Below are positions 13,807 through 16,430 of a stretch of DNA of 16,430 nt, one piece after another. The first letter of the stretch is position 1; each line of letters starts with the position of its first letter. The notes below the pieces were generated by a model that made no database searches, was not told the DNA's origin, and worked only from the letters and a program-made list of their open reading frames with translations. The position numbers and the translations under genes are program-made. The stretch covers positions 1-16,430 of the forward strand of contig JBGULC010000030.1 of the NCBI GenBank assembly GCA_045114775.1, in the 5' to 3' direction. Source of the DNA: UBA3792 sp045114775 (GTDB taxonomy: Bacteria > Bacillota > Clostridia > Christensenellales > CAG-138).

Positions 13807-15072
13807 ATGCGATTCGGAATCAGAACGCTGGACGAACTCGAGGTACGCGGCAAAACGGTCCTTTGCCGTGTGGATATCAATCAGCCCGTGGATCGTGATG
13901 CGGGGACGCTGAAAAGCATCAACCGCATCACGGCCTGCGTGCCGACGATCCGCGAGCTCAGCGAAAAAGGCGCCAGGGTCGTCCTGCTGGCGCATCAGGG
14001 CAGCGATATCGAGTACAAAAACTTTTATACGACCAAGCCGCACGCCAAAGTGCTTTCCGATCTCCTCGGACGAAATGTGCAGTGGATCGACGACGTTTGC
14101 GGTCCCGCGGCAAGGCAAGCCATTCGCGATCTAAAGGATGGCGATGTTTTGCTTTTGGACAACGTGCGATTTGTCGCCGAGGAGCAGACGCTGTTTGAAA
14201 AGAACCTGCGGCTCACGCATGAGCAGCAGGCAAAGACGCTGCTTGTCCAAAAGCTCGCGCCGCTTGCGGACCTGTATGTGTGTGACGCGTTTGCCGCCGC
14301 GCACCGCGATCAGCCGAGCCTGTGCGGGTTCGAGCAGGTGCTTCCCTCCGCGATGGGACGGCTGTTTGAAAAGGAATACTGCACCGTATCGTCGGTCATG
14401 GAAAACCCGGAACGTCCGTGCGTGTTTGCGCTGGGCGGCGCGAAGATCGCCGACGCATTTCAGATGATGCAGACGGTCCTCGAACGCGGGATCGCCGACA
14501 CGATCCTCACCGGCGGCCTGGTTGCGAACATCTTTTTGATCGCGCTCGGACATGAGATCGGCCGCGGCAGCCGCGCGTTCATTGTGAAATCAAACTATAC
14601 GGAGTTTTTCGATCGCGCAAAGGAGCTGTACCGGCAGTTCGGCGAGCGGATCCGTCTGCCGGAGGACCTTGCGTGGGTCGAGAACGGCGAACGGCGCGAG
14701 GCATCGGTGTTCCTGATGCCGGAGGACGTGTCCGCCGTCGACGTCGGGCATGCGACCGCCGAGGCGTATCGGAACTGCATCCTTTCCGCCAAGACGGTGT
14801 TTGTCAACGGACCGATGGGCGTCTTTGAACAGGAGCCGAGCGAGTACGGCACGAAAGCGCTGTGGCAGGCGCTTGCCGACACCGAGGGCTTTACGGTGCT
14901 CGGCGGCGGCGACAGCATCACGGCGACCGAAAAATACAAGCTGACCGACAAAATCGGCTATATCTGCACCGGCGGCGGCGCGCTGATCCGCTTTTTGAGC
15001 GGCGAAGAGCTTCCCGTCGTCAAAGCGCTGCGGCACGGATCGACCCTGCCGCTTCCGGAGGAACAGGCATGA
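13807..15072 (+). CDS. pgk: Archaeal-type phosphoglycerate kinase-like enzyme
   Basis: A 421-residue two-domain kinase transferring the acyl phosphate to ADP. Substrate-domain motifs are RVDINQP (D23, N25), NRITACVPT (R40), LLAHQG (H63), LLLDNVRF (R121) and CDAFAAAHRDQPSL (R167). Nucleotide-domain motifs are LGGAKIADAF (K213), ILTGGLVANIFLIALG, NGPMGVFEQEP and GGGDSITATEK. AHQG, DAFAAAHR.QPS, ERPCVFALGGAK and TGGLVANIF are archaeal-style wordings, unlike bacterial HLGRP and DAFGTAHRAHAS. The arginine that normally follows the HxG motif (HLGR/HQSR) is serine 66. It is one of the basic residues that hold 3-phosphoglycerate, so a changed substrate is possible. The ATG follows a GAGAGG ribosome site. 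The 3' end overlaps the racemase start by four bases (ATGA). Confidence 0.92.
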   Translation: MRFGIRTLDELEVRGKTVLCRVDINQPVDRDAGTLKSINRITACVPTIRELSEKGARVVLLAHQGSDIEYKNFYTTKPHAKVLSDLLGRNVQWIDDVCGPAARQAIRDLKDGDVLLLDNVRFVAEEQTLFEKNLRLTHEQQAKTLLVQKLAPLADLYVCDAFAAAHRDQPSLCGFEQVLPSAMGRLFEKEYCTVSSVMENPERPCVFALGGAKIADAFQMMQTVLERGIADTILTGGLVANIFLIALGHEIGRGSRAFIVKSNYTEFFDRAKELYRQFGERIRLPEDLAWVENGERREASVFLMPEDVSAVDVGHATAEAYRNCILSAKTVFVNGPMGVFEQEPSEYGTKALWQALADTEGFTVLGGGDSITATEKYKLTDKIGYICTGGGALIRFLSGEELPVVKALRHGSTLPLPEEQA

Positions 15073-16319
15073 AACTGCGTTTCGGATTCGGTACGGGCTT
15101 TCAGGAAGTCGAGGTGCCGGACAAAAACCTGATTGCGGAACTGCACGCCAACGACGTTCCCGTGGAGCTTACCGGCGAAGCGGAGGTCAGACGCGCGCTG
15201 ATCGCGCCGATCGGCTCTCCGCGCTTAAAGGACATTGTGCATCCGGGCGAGAAGATCGCGATCATCACAAGCGATATCACGCGCCCGATGCCGACCTATA
15301 AGGTCATGCCCGCGCTTTTGGACGAGCTGTACGCGGGCGGCGTCAAAAAAGAGGACGTCACGCTCGTGTTTGCGCTCGGCAGCCACCGCAAACATACCGA
15401 TGCGGAGCAGAAAAAGCTTGCGGGGGAACGCGCATGGAATGAAATCAAATGCGTGGACAGCGATCCGGACGACTGCGTGCATTACGGAACGACCTCGCGC
15501 GGCACGCCGGTGGACATCACCCGCGTCGTGGCGGAGGCGGATCGCAGGATTTGCCTCGGCAACATCGAATACCACTACTTCGCCGGATATTCCGGCGGCG
15601 CAAAAGCGATCATGCCGGGCGTATCGACGCGCGCGGCGATCCAGGCAAACCACAGCCGCATGGTGCTGCCGGAGGCAAAGGCGGGCGCTCTGGAAACGAA
15701 CCCTTTGAGAATGGACATTGAGGAAGCGGGCGCCATGGTCGGCATCGACTTTATCGTGAACGTGGTGCTGTCCGAACACAAGGAGATCCTGAAAGCCGTT
15801 GCGGGCGACGCAACGGAAGCGCACCGCGCGGGCTGCCGGTTTTTGGACCGGCTGTACAGAAAGGAACTCAAGGAGCCTGCGGACATCGTGCTGGTGTCGC
15901 AGGGCGGCGCGCCGAAGGACCTGAATCTCTATCAGACGCAAAAGGCACTCGACAACGCGAAGCACGCGGTTAAAGACGGCGGCGTGATCATTCTGATCGG
16001 CTCCTGCAAAGAAGGGCTCGGCGAAAAGACGTTTGAGCAGTGGATGACCGAAGCGGATTCGGCGCGCAGCCTGATCGAACGGATCGGACGCGAATTCAAA
16101 CTCGGCGGACACAAAGCGGCGGCGATCGCCATGGTGCTCGAACGCGCGGAGGTCGATCTTGTGTCGGAGCTGGACGACGATTTCGTTCGCTCGATCTTCC
16201 TCAAACCGTACAAAACCGTGCAGGAGGCGCTCGATCACGCGTTTTCAAAGCTCGGTCCGGACGCAAGGGTTCTGGCAATGCCGTACGGCGGCTCGACGCT
16301 GCCGACCGTGATACAATAA
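15069..16319 (+). CDS. larA: LarA-family nickel-pincer 2-hydroxyacid racemase
   Basis: With the start at 15069 the protein has 416 residues. It shows the LarA core: ITSDITRPMPTYKV (66-79), FALGSHRKHT (101-110, H106), the GTTSRGTPVDI block (140-150), GNIEYHYFAGYSGGAKAIMPG (164-184, with H169 and K179, the lysine that carries the nickel-pincer cofactor) and QANHSRMV (192-199, H195). LarA racemises lactate by hydride abstraction. Homologues act on malate and other 2-hydroxyacids, or epimerise sugar acids. The cofactor needs LarB, LarC and LarE, none of which is in the window. Starting at the ATGA overlap with pgk implies coupled translation; the longer open frame back to 14862 is inside pgk and not used. 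With malic enzyme next, malate is a reasonable substrate guess. Confidence 0.93.
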   Translation: MKLRFGFGTGFQEVEVPDKNLIAELHANDVPVELTGEAEVRRALIAPIGSPRLKDIVHPGEKIAIITSDITRPMPTYKVMPALLDELYAGGVKKEDVTLVFALGSHRKHTDAEQKKLAGERAWNEIKCVDSDPDDCVHYGTTSRGTPVDITRVVAEADRRICLGNIEYHYFAGYSGGAKAIMPGVSTRAAIQANHSRMVLPEAKAGALETNPLRMDIEEAGAMVGIDFIVNVVLSEHKEILKAVAGDATEAHRAGCRFLDRLYRKELKEPADIVLVSQGGAPKDLNLYQTQKALDNAKHAVKDGGVIILIGSCKEGLGEKTFEQWMTEADSARSLIERIGREFKLGGHKAAAIAMVLERAEVDLVSELDDDFVRSIFLKPYKTVQEALDHAFSKLGPDARVLAMPYGGSTLPTVIQ

Positions 16320-16343
16320 GATTACAGAAGCAAGGAGAAACAT

Positions 16344-16430
16344 ATGGATTACGCAAAAGAGTCGCTCCGGCTGCACGGAGAATGGAAGGGCAAGATCGAA
16401 GTCATCGCAACGGTACCCGTGGCGACCAAA
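16344..16430 (+). CDS. Malic enzyme, N-terminal part cut by the window edge
   Basis: 29 codons are visible. The sequence MDYAKESLRLHGEW followed by KGKIEVIATVPV is the typical N-terminus of bacterial NAD(P)-dependent malic enzymes, which decarboxylate L-malate to pyruvate. AAGGAG lies six bases before the ATG at 16344, and the gene starts 24 bases after larA, so it belongs to the same operon. Cofactor preference and any C-terminal phosphotransacetylase domain cannot be judged. Confidence 0.8.
   Translation, partial: MDYAKESLRLHGEWKGKIEVIATVPVATK

Noticed and set aside
10103..15072. Simple housekeeping glycolysis operon
   Set aside because: The order, the LacI control, the archaeal-type enzymes, the altered substrate residues and the lack of tpiA, eno and pyk do not fit the usual gap-pgk-tpi-gpm-eno cluster.
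15225..16238. A 337-residue minus-strand frame opposite larA
   Set aside because: It is a shadow of larA with no family features.

Overview
The window looks like a G+C-rich (roughly 55-60% by eye) bacterial chromosome segment, most likely from an anaerobic Firmicute of the Clostridia type. The signs are strong AGGAGG-type ribosome binding sites, near-consensus sigma-A promoters (TTGACA-17-TACAAT), a SpoIIE/RsbU-type phosphatase behind a 5TM-LytS sensor, and a LacI-controlled catabolic locus. No tRNA, rRNA, CRISPR array or intact mobile element was seen.

Region 1 (1-1154) is a patch of gene remnants: a protein C-terminus at the left edge, the 3' part of a large serine recombinase, a headless unidentified + strand coding piece, and the headless C-terminus of a fibronectin-III-like surface protein. 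Region 2 (1199-4048) has a membrane PP2C phosphatase (minus) divergent from a radical SAM gene (plus). The radical SAM gene has a good promoter and a terminator, but no clear start codon and a -1 frameshift near its 3' end. Hairpin terminators bound both units.

Region 3 (4020-6771, minus) is an operon: LacI-family repressor, PHP phosphoesterase, PfkB kinase. Region 4 (6943 to the right edge, plus) is a long, tightly packed divergent operon. It encodes four tandem HAD-like proteins, a circularly permuted cofactor-independent phosphoglycerate mutase, a Gfo/Idh/MocA (inositol-dehydrogenase-like) oxidoreductase, an archaeal-type (type II) glyceraldehyde-3-phosphate dehydrogenase, an archaeal-type phosphoglycerate kinase, a LarA-type nickel racemase, and the start of a malic enzyme. 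The two divergent promoters carry the same 17-base operator (one mismatch) at the same distance from the -10 box, so the LacI protein very probably controls both units.

The most unusual content is in region 4. The aldehyde-phosphate to acyl-phosphate to acid-phosphate to mutase sequence of lower glycolysis is rebuilt from archaeal-type enzymes and a mutase whose domain order is rotated, and several substrate-contacting residues are altered. All four HAD proteins lack the second motif-I aspartate. Enolase, pyruvate kinase and triosephosphate isomerase are absent from the window. I infer a dedicated catabolic pathway for a phosphorylated sugar, sugar acid or cyclitol, perhaps ending in malate and pyruvate through LarA and malic enzyme. 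The substrate cannot be read from the sequence.
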